64,000 nt of DNA from a virus, in the IMG/VR virus record IMGVR_UViG_3300023174_005338, positions 248,001 through 312,000 of that record; one strand, given 5' to 3'. The translations under genes and the position numbers were made by a program. Under the pieces are notes generated by a model. That model ran no database searches. It saw only the letters and a list, made by a program, of their open reading frames with translations, and was not told where the DNA came from. Positions 33,991-41,864 of this stretch are shown in pieces. Numbering within the stretch: the first letter of the stretch is position 1; each line of letters begins with the position of its first letter.

Positions 33991-34386
33991 ACTTAGATAG
34001 GCAACAACATGACTCTGCGGTAGGACTACCTACCCCCATTGAGGAACGGTGAGATACCCGGTCCAGATTCTTGGGTGTCAAAGGCAATTGCTAACTTAAG
34101 GCAACAAATGGTTTGAGCTCTGTGAAAAAGACACAACTCATGCTCATAGGACTTGGTTCTTCTCGGGTCACTAGGGTTCCGTTGATATGTGAAGCTTGAG
34201 TAGGGGGTACCGGTCAACCGCCTCCGCGTCGCGAGACAATCTCATTAGAAACGAAGTGACTGCTCCGACTCGGATAATGCGGCCTTTTTCACCCGGCAAC
34301 GGGTGAATTGTGACCACATGATCTGGATAATACGGAAAAAGAAATCATTGATGAGCGACAGCGAATCAATAGATCTCTAAGAGATC
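33991..34386 (+). ncRNA. Unclassified structured non-coding region
   Basis: No convincing gene lies here. Several RNA-like hairpins are visible on the plus strand: GGTAGG-ACTA-CCTACC at 34019-34034; an 8-bp stem TTCACCCG/CGGGTGAA with a GCAA (GNRA) tetraloop at 34288-34307; CTTTTTC (34284-34290) facing GAAAAAG (34335-34341); ATTGAT/ATCAAT at 34347-34370; and AGATCTC-TAA-GAGATCT at 34371-34387. TACCCCC near 34031 could pair with GGGGGTA near 34204. Short motifs repeat (GGATAATGCGG and GGATAATACGG). I could not match it to a tRNA, tmRNA, RNase P RNA or the core of a group I intron. The strand is inferred from the flanking plus-strand gene and the GNRA loop. Confidence 0.4.
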
Positions 34387-34722
34387 TCAGAACTGATCAG
34401 GAAAGTCTCGGAAAAGTGCGTGCTGAATGTTGCCACTCACAAACTGATTAAAACTTTTGTGTTTGGTTTCTAGTTCACCTTCAAGTGGTGCGACTCTTCG
34501 GAATGCCGCGTCCATTTGACCCATGTCCTTGAATTCCATTAGTATCATGAATTCAGGCATGTCTGCAATACTACGAAAACCCATCTTGCATCTAGTGATT
34601 CTATATGATTCCATTTTTCCTTCTGAGATCAAATGATCAAAGAAACTTTTCATTCCGTTGACCCAGTCCAGGTCTGAGATATTGCCTTCTTTGTCTGCCC
34701 AAATTGTATATAAGTCTGCCAT
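34387..34722 (-). CDS. DUF6614-like small protein
   Basis: A 111-residue protein. The N-terminus MADLYTIWADKEGNISDLDW, the middle MESYRITRCKMGFRS and EFMILMEFKDMGQMDAAF, and the ending HALFRDFPDQF match my memory of the DUF6614 family, a ferredoxin-like dimeric fold of unknown function found in bacteria. Its start overlaps the stop of the acyltransferase-like gene by one base (TAATG), so the two are coupled. It ends at a small inverted repeat bordering the structured region. Confidence 0.7.
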   Translation of the reverse strand: MADLYTIWADKEGNISDLDWVNGMKSFFDHLISEGKMESYRITRCKMGFRSIADMPEFMILMEFKDMGQMDAAFRRVAPLEGELETKHKSFNQFVSGNIQHALFRDFPDQF

Positions 34723-35156
34723 TATTGTATAGGTCCTAAAATTTCAAAGCCTTCGAGGCCTTGTTTGTACAAGTGTGCTTGATCCAAGTACAAGTAGCTA
34801 AAACCGCGATCTCTGTAGATAGCACATTCGGTCTTCAAACTCTCAACCCCGAGTCTAGTTTTTGGATTGTGATATGTCCACGCAAACTGACTGGCCAATA
34901 CATTTTTATCATTCAGCCGCTTCATCAAACTAAAAGCCACCAGCTCATTGTGCTCTTTGTAGCCGATTACATCGGTCATGGCATCGGTGAACTGGCTGTC
35001 AAACAAGGGCATGACGCTGGCAAAGTGTTTGTAGATGCAGTAGGTCCTGTAGATGTCTTTGAGCTGTGCGATGTTGGGCTCACGTAGATATTCCCAGGCC
35101 ACTGTGGCCTTGTAGGTGGTTTTTCTCAAATCAATTCTAGCAAACTGATAGGTCAT
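34722..35156 (-). CDS. Possible GNAT-like acyltransferase
   Basis: A 144-residue protein. The segment VIGYKEHNELVAFSLMKRLN followed by ASQFAWTYHNP and a C-terminal YRDRGFSYLYLDQAHLYKQG with FEILGPIQ looks like the N-acyltransferase (GNAT) or Leu/Arg-tRNA-protein transferase-like fold, where the last strand carries LGP. The acetyl-CoA loop motif is not clear, so this is a weak assignment. It overlaps both neighbours by a few bases, forming a three-gene unit with them. Confidence 0.6.
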   Translation of the reverse strand: MTYQFARIDLRKTTYKATVAWEYLREPNIAQLKDIYRTYCIYKHFASVMPLFDSQFTDAMTDVIGYKEHNELVAFSLMKRLNDKNVLASQFAWTYHNPKTRLGVESLKTECAIYRDRGFSYLYLDQAHLYKQGLEGFEILGPIQ

Positions 35157-35656
35157 GTTCTGGGATCCTGTCTGTGCTGGAATAGTTCTTGCAGGTAATT
35201 TTCAGGCCAGGTCGCGTAAAATCCCTGACGTGCCATTGACCGTGCTTTTTGATCCAGGTCACTGAGACTCTGTACCAAGGCCAAGGCATAGGTACCTTGA
35301 TTCATGCTCACGCCGTTGACCATTTCTGGCAAGCCCGGATGATCCTCCAAGGCCAACAAGTCTTGGTTCAATAAAAATTCTTGGTTGGCCGAGTCAATGT
35401 GAACATGAAACTGCTCGGCAGTATAAGCTGTTGATTCATATACAAAAATTATGACACTTTTGGCAATGCCAGTCTGCGACACGACTTTCAAATCAAAATA
35501 AGGATTCATGCCCAGCCTGACTTCAAAGTCACGATCCAGCCGTGCCCGGCGGGCATACGGACACGGAGCCCAGCCGCCCAGGGCCGGATGTGGAACCTCC
35601 ACAAACGTGGCCATCCAGCGTTCAATGTCATAGGTAACAGTTTCTAAATTTAACAT
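35153..35656 (-). CDS. Conserved-looking phage protein of unknown function
   Basis: A 167-residue soluble protein that I do not recognise. Visible features: PHPALGGWAPCPYARRARLD near residue 22, a hydrophobic strand KSVIIFVYES, DHPGLPEMVNGVSMNQGTYA, and a C-terminal helix with DLDQKARSMA and YLQELF. The cysteine-containing CPYARRAR motif looks conserved in style, but no metal site can be assigned. Its ATG follows the gp51 stop by 3 nt and its stop overlaps the next gene, so it travels with the hub genes gp26-gp51 in one transcript. Confidence 0.65.
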   Translation of the reverse strand: MLNLETVTYDIERWMATFVEVPHPALGGWAPCPYARRARLDRDFEVRLGMNPYFDLKVVSQTGIAKSVIIFVYESTAYTAEQFHVHIDSANQEFLLNQDLLALEDHPGLPEMVNGVSMNQGTYALALVQSLSDLDQKARSMARQGFYATWPENYLQELFQHRQDPRT

Positions 35657-35659
35657 TTT

Positions 35660-35836
35660 TTAAAAGAAAGGCAGGCCCGTCTTCTTTGTGGTTTCTAAGT
35701 TTTCTTTGATCAAGTTGCTGATAGTGTTGCGCTCTTGTACACTGAGATGTAGAGCTTGATCGTAGCTGATGCCGCCACGCATGTACCAGGCCACTTTGAT
35801 CGCTTCTTGTCTTATGTCCTGTGTTTCTTTGTCCAT
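35660..35836 (-). CDS. gp51: Baseplate hub assembly protein, T4 gp51-like
   Basis: 58 residues from the ATG at 35836. The protein reads MDKETQDIRQEAIKVAWYMR, then GGISYDQALHLSVQERN and ends LETTKKTGLPFF, the typical short gp51 form of marine T4-like phages (about 60 residues). gp51 is a catalyst of hub assembly, not part of the finished virion. The frame stays open upstream into gp26 (to 35950), and a TTG directly after the gp26 stop could add 12 residues; the ATG was preferred for its family-like length. Confidence 0.7.
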   Translation of the reverse strand: MDKETQDIRQEAIKVAWYMRGGISYDQALHLSVQERNTISNLIKENLETTKKTGLPFF

Positions 35837-35874
35837 CTGATCCACGACTTTGGAAATCTGGTCAGAGTCCAAGA

Positions 35875-36708
35875 CTAAGAGGCGGGCACGAAAAAACTGG
35901 CCATGTCCAAGGTCAACACCTGCTCGTACTGGTGTTTGCAGGCCGTGCATTCCAGGTTGAGTGGTTGAAGTTCGCTTTGTTCACGCAGTCGCAACACATG
36001 ATCACGTATCTGATTGAACAGATCTCGATCGCAGTTTTTCAGGAATTCTTCAATGAAAGCTGGTTCTCGGACCAGGGCCTGTGGAGTTTTAATTGTGACA
36101 ATGCTGATGGCCAGGCTTCGCACAGTGATTTCAGTCAGCTGTCTGAATGCTTGGTTAAGGGCAGCCATCTTGTCGGCTTCAGATATTGTGCTGTCAGGTA
36201 TGACCTGCAACAGTTTTTGTTGTTCGTACTGCAATGCACTGTTGTCATTGAGATTTTTATAGCTCAACGGACGGAAATAGATCTCCAAATCGCCGTGTGC
36301 AATGTGTGCCGCGTAGTCAGGCGCTCGCAGGGCATCCAACATGGTTCTTAAATCTATGGTGCGTTCTGACGTGTCGTTACAGGCCGGGCACGTGGTTGCA
36401 AACTCCATGTCATGTCCGTAGCTGGCTATGCGTATGGCTATAAGGATGGTGTCTAGATCAATACCGGGCACTGCCCAGGCATCTCGGATGTTTGGCACAC
36501 AGCTCTGTATCACGTTGACAGTGGCCTGTCCGTTGAACAAGGCATCTGGTGTGCGATAGGTAATTTCGTCTATGGCAGTCATGGGATACACTGGCAATTC
36601 ACCATTGGCTGGCATGTTTAACGTGCCAGCAGGATAGTTCTGCCCGCCACTGGGCAACTTTATGTAGATGCTGGGTTGTCGGAAATACTGACTTAAAGGA
36701 TTGCTCAT
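35875..36708 (-). CDS. gp26: Baseplate hub subunit, T4 gp26-like
   Basis: A 277-residue protein of the T4 baseplate-protein family. Key parts: IKLPSGGQNYPAG, YPMTAIDEITYRTPDALFNG, SCVPNIRDAW and IAIRIASYGHDMEF. Two cysteine pairs, CPAC (residues about 107-110) and CTAC (about 254-257), are placed to form a zinc ribbon across the domain. In T4-like phages this hub protein is needed for assembly of the hub with gp51. It is transcribed away from the tape measure gene; the 43-bp divergent gap holds a late box facing the other way. Its ribosome site is GGTGG, 4 nt from the ATG. Confidence 0.88.
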   Translation of the reverse strand: MSNPLSQYFRQPSIYIKLPSGGQNYPAGTLNMPANGELPVYPMTAIDEITYRTPDALFNGQATVNVIQSCVPNIRDAWAVPGIDLDTILIAIRIASYGHDMEFATTCPACNDTSERTIDLRTMLDALRAPDYAAHIAHGDLEIYFRPLSYKNLNDNSALQYEQQKLLQVIPDSTISEADKMAALNQAFRQLTEITVRSLAISIVTIKTPQALVREPAFIEEFLKNCDRDLFNQIRDHVLRLREQSELQPLNLECTACKHQYEQVLTLDMASFFVPAS

Positions 36709-36716
36709 TTTACCAC

Positions 36717-36724
36717 CATAAATA
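36717..36724 (+). promoter_or_regulatory. T4-like late promoter box for the tape measure gene
   Basis: CATAAATA followed by TTGTGC, 27 nt before the ATG at 36752, in the divergent gap between gp26 and the tape measure gene. Confidence 0.5.
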
Positions 36725-36751
36725 TTGTGCTAATACTTATACGTGGAAAAC

Positions 36752-38821
36752 ATGGACCCAAATGAATTACAAGCCGTATCCGAAGCCCTAGAACAACTGC
36801 GCCAAGGCGGTACTATTTCGGCCGAAACCTTGGCCAAACTGGGCGGAACCACGCAGAGTGTCAACAAGGCCCTAGAAGGTTACACCAAACGACTGCTGGG
36901 CGCGACCTCGGCCATAGGTGGCATGGCCAAGCAAGTGGCCGACGGCGAAGGCAGTTTCAAATCTCTAGGTGGTGCTATTTCGGGATTGACCGGCGTGGTT
37001 GGAAAACTGGCCAGTGCCATACCCTTGGTTGGTGGTGCAGCCAAGGCTCTGGCCGAAGGTGTAGGCGAAGCGGCCAAGTTTGTGCTGGATCAGTTGGATG
37101 TCATGGCCAAGAACTACCAAACTCTGGGCGACGCCAGCGCCACTGCTGCTGACGGGGTAGACGGATTATTACGCCAGTTCAATCAGATGGGCAACTACAG
37201 CCTACCGGCTTTTGCCAAAGCAGTAAAGGCCAACACTCAAGGACTGGCAGCACTTAGTGGAACAGCTGCCCTGGGTGCCGAAGAGCTCAGCAAAGTGTCC
37301 GGAGTATTGACCACCGGCGACACTGCCAGAAAGTTTTTAAAACTGGGCATAGGATTAGATGCTGTGGGAGATGCCACAGCACAGTACCTAGCTGACAGTG
37401 CCAGATATGGCATTACTCAAGGCGCTACTACGGAACAATTGACCAAAAAAACACAAGACTACATTGTAGAAGTCGACAAGATAGCCCGACTCACAGGACA
37501 GACACGAGAACAACAACAACGAGAAGCACAGAAAAGTCTAGTGGATGCTAGATTCCGCGCCAAGCTGGCAGAAATGACAGCCAATGGACAAAAGGATCAA
37601 GCAGACCAGTTGAGATTGTACGTAGACGGGCTGGGCGGAGCTGCTGGAGATGCTGCCCGTGCCTTGGTCACAGGAATTCCGTTGACCAAAGAGGCTGCAG
37701 AAGCCAACTTGTTTACCGGTGATGCCCTTAGACAAAATACACAAGATATCATAGCAGGAAACAAAAGATCTGTGCAGGCCATAGCCGACACTGAAGAAGC
37801 CATGTCAAGAGGAGCAGACACATTTGGCACTCTAGCTCAATACGGCAAAGATTTAGGCGGCCTCACTGTGCAGAGCTTGGATGCCAAGGCCAGAATACAA
37901 AACAAAACATCCTTGCAACGTCAGCAAGAAATTTCAGACGCCCAAGAAAAAACAGCCAATGCAGCAGGCAAGGCCACAGAAGAGTTTACAGACGCACAGT
38001 TGGCCACAGCCGGCGCCAGCAAAAATCTACAAAGCCTGGGCTTTAGTCTAGCTACCTATGCCGTGCCCGCAGTCAACAAGTTTGCCTCGGCATTGGAATC
38101 AGTTACCGGCAGCATGAACAAGTATCTTGGAGTAGGCGGCACCAAATCAACTCCTGCTGGTGTGGATCGTGGTGCTGCCGGCGGACCCAGAGCTGCCATG
38201 GGCGGTGTGGTTCCGGGTAGATCGGTAACCATTGGTGATCAAACTAGAACTGGAGGCGACCGCAACTGGCGCAATAACAATCCAGGCAATATTGAATATG
38301 GACCATTTGCCATCAAATATGGTGCCATTGGCAGCGACGGCAGATTTGCCATATTCCCCACAGAAGAACAAGGTCGCATGGCACAAGATGCCTTGCTCAA
38401 AAGCAAAAACTATGCCAACTTGAGCCTGGCAGATGCTGTCAAACGTTATGCTCCATCCAACGAAAACGACCCCAAATCATATGCTCGCCAGATAATGGCT
38501 CAGACTGGCATTGACCAAAACATGCGATATGCTGATCTCACTCCAGAACAACAAAGTCGAGTATTGGATGCCATGAAACGCATCGAAGGCGGACGAGCCG
38601 GTACAATCAGTGGACCTTCGGGCAATTATTCCAGTACCATGTCTGGGGTCAATCCACCATCGGCCGGTGTCACCACACAAGCACAAGCTGATGCCAATTC
38701 TGAAGAAGTTAGGTCCGTTAATCCGCTGAACAAAATGGTCACTCTGTTGACCGAATTGGTAAGAACCGAGCAACAGGCCACGGCCTATCAACGACAAATA
38801 TTACAGAATAGCAAGGCATAG
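36752..38821 (+). CDS. Tail tape measure-like protein with C-terminal RNNNPGNI domain
   Basis: 689 residues from ATG 36752 (GGA upstream); a GTG at 36743 would add three residues but has no ribosome site. Residues 1-480 are Ala/Gly/Gln-rich and largely helical, with a hydrophobic segment (LTGVVGKLASAIPLVGGAAK), as in tape measure proteins (T4 gp29 is 590). Residues about 503-590 hold NWRNNNPGNIEYGPFAIKYG, FPTEEQGRMAQDALL and LADAVKRYAP, a domain known from virion proteins linked to peptidoglycan digestion. The gene lies directly before the portal gene, where T4 has gene 19. Identity as tape measure is by composition and size; the lytic-type domain is clearer. Confidence 0.78.
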   Translation: MDPNELQAVSEALEQLRQGGTISAETLAKLGGTTQSVNKALEGYTKRLLGATSAIGGMAKQVADGEGSFKSLGGAISGLTGVVGKLASAIPLVGGAAKALAEGVGEAAKFVLDQLDVMAKNYQTLGDASATAADGVDGLLRQFNQMGNYSLPAFAKAVKANTQGLAALSGTAALGAEELSKVSGVLTTGDTARKFLKLGIGLDAVGDATAQYLADSARYGITQGATTEQLTKKTQDYIVEVDKIARLTGQTREQQQREAQKSLVDARFRAKLAEMTANGQKDQADQLRLYVDGLGGAAGDAARALVTGIPLTKEAAEANLFTGDALRQNTQDIIAGNKRSVQAIADTEEAMSRGADTFGTLAQYGKDLGGLTVQSLDAKARIQNKTSLQRQQEISDAQEKTANAAGKATEEFTDAQLATAGASKNLQSLGFSLATYAVPAVNKFASALESVTGSMNKYLGVGGTKSTPAGVDRGAAGGPRAAMGGVVPGRSVTIGDQTRTGGDRNWRNNNPGNIEYGPFAIKYGAIGSDGRFAIFPTEEQGRMAQDALLKSKNYANLSLADAVKRYAPSNENDPKSYARQIMAQTGIDQNMRYADLTPEQQSRVLDAMKRIEGGRAGTISGPSGNYSSTMSGVNPPSAGVTTQAQADANSEEVRSVNPLNKMVTLLTELVRTEQQATAYQRQILQNSKA

Positions 38822-38823
38822 CC

Positions 38824-38831
38824 GCTAAATA
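38824..38831 (+). promoter_or_regulatory. Late promoter box directly before the portal gene
   Basis: GCTAAATA followed by TACTACC and the ATG. Only 7 nt separate box and start, and there is no Shine-Dalgarno. Confidence 0.45.
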
Positions 38832-38838
38832 TACTACC

Positions 38839-40662
38839 ATGGCAGACAACGACAACAACCGCAAGCGCGGCTGGAAAAAGTACTTTAGAGTAGCCAACAC
38901 CGGCGGACAGCTCAGTCCAATTTCAGGACAAAATCAATTTGGCCTGCCCAACTATCCCAGACAAACCGGTGTAGGATACTCAGACGGCACTGGAACACCC
39001 AATGACTTTGCGTTTCGCAACTATGCGTCACGCCTGCCCGAAGTATATTCGGGTCATCCCAACCGTATTGAACGCTACAATCAGTATGAAAACATGGACT
39101 GCGATTCGGAAGTCAATGCCTGTTTAGATATCATAGCTGAATTCTCGACGCAGATAAATCCTGACAACAAAACGCCGTTTGACATTGTGTTCAACGACAA
39201 GCCCACTGATCACGAAGTGGAAATCATCAAAAAACAACTGCAACAGTGGACCAAGTTAAATCAGCTGGATCAGCGCATATTCAAACTGTTCCGCAACACC
39301 ATCAAGTATGGCGATCAGGTGTTTGTGCGCGACCCAGAAACCTTTGAAATGATGTGGGTGGACATGGTCAAAGTGGCACGTGTGATCGTCAACGAAAGCG
39401 AAGGCAAGCGCCCTGAACAGTACATCATACGCGACATAAATCCCAATTTCCAAAACATGAGCGTGGCACAAAAGACCACAAGTGACTACTATGTGAGTCG
39501 TGCCACAGGTGTAGCAGGTCAAAACAACTATACCGCACCCAATGGTGGTGGCTATGGTGGCGCAGGTGGCGGCACTGGCAACAGCAGATTCACACAGGCC
39601 ATGAATGAAACCTGTATTGATGCACGGCACGTGGTGCATTTGAGCTTGAACGAAGGCTTGGATTTCTTTTGGCCGTTTGGACAAAGTATCCTGGAAAACA
39701 TATTCAAAGTGTTCAAACAAAAAGAACTGCTGGAAGATTCAGTGCTGATCTATCGTGTGCAACGTGCTCCAGAGCGCAGAATCTTCAAAATTGACGTGGG
39801 CAACATGCCCAGCCACATGGCCATGCAGTTTGTGGAACGGGTCAAAAACGAAATGCATCAGCGTCGTATTCCTACCAACACCGGCGGTGGTGCCAACATG
39901 ATGGATGCCAGTTATAATCCGTTGAGCATCAACGAAGACTACTTTTTTCCTGTAGGCGAAGGTGGTCGCGGATCTGACGTGACCACTCTGCCGGGTGGCT
40001 CAAACCTGGGCGAAATTGACGATTTGAAATACTTCAACAACAAGATGGCCCGCGGTCTGCGTGTGCCTTCAAGCTATCTGCCCACTGGCCCCGACGACTC
40101 TGATCGTGCCATGAACGATGGACGTGTGGGCACAGCACTCATACAAGAATACCGATTTAACCAATACTGTATGCGTCTGCAACGTGCCATAATGCAGAAG
40201 TTGGACGACGAGTTCAAGATGTTCCTACGCTGGAGAGGATTCAACATCGATGCAGGTCTGTTTGCTATCACGTTCTGCGAGCCGCAGAATTTTGCATCGT
40301 ATCGTCAAAGCGAGTTGGACACCAGTCGCATAGCTTCGTTCTCACAACTGGAACCCATGCCCTACATGAGCAAACGCTTTATGATGAAACGCTATCTGGG
40401 CCTCAGCGACGAAGAGATCCTGGAAAACGAGCAAATGTGGCAAGAAGAACGCGACGAGCCCGAACTCAGCACCACACAAGGTCAAGATCTGCGAAGCATT
40501 GGTATCACTCCAGCCGGCCTTGAGCAAGACATTGCCACCGGACAAGAACTAGCCGGCGCTGAAACAGGCGTAGAAGCTGGCGCCCCACAGGGCGGTGTTG
40601 CACCAGTCACAGCGCCAGGCACAGCGGCTCCGGCCGGTGCTCCTCCAATACCCACAATCTAA
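38839..40662 (+). CDS. gp20: Portal vertex protein, T4 gp20-like
   Basis: A 607-residue portal protein. Diagnostic stretches are YENMDCDSEVNACLDIIAEF (residues about 87-106), FRNTIKYGDQVFVRDPETFE, ARHVVHLSLNEGLDFFWPFG, SVLIYRVQRAPERRIFKIDV and LKYFNNKMARGLRVPSSYLP. The dodecamer sits at the unique capsid vertex and is the channel for packaging and ejection. Residues about 235-250 carry a Gly-rich insert (GGGYGGAGGGTG), and the C-terminus is Ala/Pro/Gly-rich. It is the first gene of the standard head block 20-(67/68)-21-22-23. Confidence 0.97.
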   Translation: MADNDNNRKRGWKKYFRVANTGGQLSPISGQNQFGLPNYPRQTGVGYSDGTGTPNDFAFRNYASRLPEVYSGHPNRIERYNQYENMDCDSEVNACLDIIAEFSTQINPDNKTPFDIVFNDKPTDHEVEIIKKQLQQWTKLNQLDQRIFKLFRNTIKYGDQVFVRDPETFEMMWVDMVKVARVIVNESEGKRPEQYIIRDINPNFQNMSVAQKTTSDYYVSRATGVAGQNNYTAPNGGGYGGAGGGTGNSRFTQAMNETCIDARHVVHLSLNEGLDFFWPFGQSILENIFKVFKQKELLEDSVLIYRVQRAPERRIFKIDVGNMPSHMAMQFVERVKNEMHQRRIPTNTGGGANMMDASYNPLSINEDYFFPVGEGGRGSDVTTLPGGSNLGEIDDLKYFNNKMARGLRVPSSYLPTGPDDSDRAMNDGRVGTALIQEYRFNQYCMRLQRAIMQKLDDEFKMFLRWRGFNIDAGLFAITFCEPQNFASYRQSELDTSRIASFSQLEPMPYMSKRFMMKRYLGLSDEEILENEQMWQEERDEPELSTTQGQDLRSIGITPAGLEQDIATGQELAGAETGVEAGAPQGGVAPVTAPGTAAPAGAPPIPTI

Positions 40663-40668
40663 TAAATA
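40661..40668 (+). promoter_or_regulatory. Late promoter box before the 73-residue head-region gene
   Basis: AATAAATA overlaps the portal stop and ends 5 nt before the ATG at 40674; no Shine-Dalgarno is present. Confidence 0.45.
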
Positions 40669-40673
40669 CTGAC

Positions 40674-40895
40674 ATGATACTCAAAGAAATCTACGAACGT
40701 AGTCCCGAAGCTTATCAGGATGTGAGCCAAGACAACAGCCAACCCAGACTGGGTGATCTGCGTAAAACACGCCTGACCCTGCGCCAGCTCAACAAACTGC
40801 GCCAGATGAACGACGTAAGAACCTACGAATACAAAGAAAAACTCAAGCAGGTCAAGAAGCAATACGCACCACCGGCTGCCCCGCCAGCACTGTAA
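40674..40895 (+). CDS. Small basic head-region protein (gp67-position)
   Basis: A 73-residue basic protein: LRKTRLTLRQLNKLRQMND followed by YKEKLKQVKKQYAPPA. It is predicted helical with an Ala/Pro end. By position between portal and scaffold genes it corresponds to the small prohead core proteins of T4-like phages, and I recall similar short proteins with a KVKKQY(G/A)PP ending there. The exact role is not known. It has its own late-type box. Confidence 0.75.
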   Translation: MILKEIYERSPEAYQDVSQDNSQPRLGDLRKTRLTLRQLNKLRQMNDVRTYEYKEKLKQVKKQYAPPAAPPAL

Positions 40896-40954
40896 CAAAA
40901 AAGTCAAAAAACACCCAGTTTTCCACCTCAAAACTACTAATATTACTTGTTAAT

Positions 40955-40962
40955 AGTAAATA
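40955..40962 (+). promoter_or_regulatory. T4-like late promoter box for the acidic core protein
   Basis: AGTAAATA followed by TCTAAC, 32 nt before the ATG at 40995, which has a strong AAGGAG (40984-40989). Confidence 0.5.
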
Positions 40963-40994
40963 TCTAACGAGCCATAACCTACGAAGGAGATAAT

Positions 40995-41855
40995 ATGACA
41001 TCGAAATTTGAACAGTTGATCGAATACGTGATCAACGACGAAGAGGCGAAAGCCAAAGAACTTTTCCACGATATCGTGGTAGAAAAGTCACGTGAAATCT
41101 ACGAAAACCTCATGAGCGAAGAAGAGCTTGATGAAGCCGAGTCCACAGACAAAGAAGACGAAAAAGCTGAAAAAGCCGGCGAAAAAGTCACCAAGGACAT
41201 CGAATACGACGACAAAAAAGATCGTAAAGAGCGCATGGACGAGGAAGAAGACGAAGAGATGGATGAAGGCATGATGGGCGGCGACGCCAGTGATGACTTG
41301 ATCGACGACGTTGAAGCCGAAGAAACCGGCATGGAAATGGCCGAAGGCGAAGGCGAAGAAGATTTGGAAGATCGCGTAGTTGACTTGGAAGACAAGCTCG
41401 ACGAACTCATGGCCGAATTTGAATCACTTATGGGTGACAACGGCGACTCAGTAGGTGACGAAATGGGCGGTGACGACTTAGAAATGGACGACACAGAAAC
41501 AGCCGATTTTGACATGGGCGACGGTGAAGAAGAAGAGTCTGATTCAGAAGAAATTGAAATGGGCATGATGGAAGCTATTAACCTAGCCAAAGCTCCTGCT
41601 CCTGTAACGTCTGAGCCAGCCGGTACTAACACCAAAAGCACAAACGCCAACAACAGTGGCGCCAAAGGTGCAATGGCACACCCTGTAAAAATGACAGGTG
41701 ACACAGCAGAAGGTCGCCCAGCTCCTAAAGCTGGTGAGTTGATCGGTAAAGTGCAAAACAGCGTAGGCGGTGACAAGAAAATGACACCGGCTACCAAGCC
41801 ACATCTTGCACAAGCCACTGGTGTAAACACAAAAACTCCATTTCCCAAGGCATAA
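40995..41855 (+). CDS. Acidic prohead core protein (gp67/gp68-like scaffold component)
   Basis: A 286-residue, extremely acidic protein. Residues 1-40 form a helix (FEQLIEYVINDEEAKAKELF), followed by Glu/Asp/Lys-rich segments (EEDEEMDEGMMGG, EEEESDSEEIEMGMME) and a Ser/Asn/Lys-containing C-terminal third. Highly charged internal core proteins are typical of T4-like proheads, where they are cleaved by the gp21 protease and expelled. It lies between the 73-residue gene and gp21 with a strong ribosome site. The Ser-rich open frame on the opposite strand (41099-41848) is a shadow of its GAA/GAC codons. Confidence 0.8.
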   Translation: MTSKFEQLIEYVINDEEAKAKELFHDIVVEKSREIYENLMSEEELDEAESTDKEDEKAEKAGEKVTKDIEYDDKKDRKERMDEEEDEEMDEGMMGGDASDDLIDDVEAEETGMEMAEGEGEEDLEDRVVDLEDKLDELMAEFESLMGDNGDSVGDEMGGDDLEMDDTETADFDMGDGEEEESDSEEIEMGMMEAINLAKAPAPVTSEPAGTNTKSTNANNSGAKGAMAHPVKMTGDTAEGRPAPKAGELIGKVQNSVGGDKKMTPATKPHLAQATGVNTKTPFPKA

Positions 41856-41864
41856 TAGTTAGAT

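Noticed and set aside
33991-34386. Group I intron, tmRNA, RNase P RNA or tRNA
   Set aside because: Catalytic core motifs, tag reading frame or T-loop sequences could not be found; left as unclassified.
35837-35950. A longer gp51 starting inside gp26
   Set aside because: The extra residues are the gp26 end read in another frame, and the short form has the family length.
41099-41848. A 249-codon minus-strand Ser-rich open frame
   Set aside because: Complement of the Glu/Asp codons of the acidic core protein.
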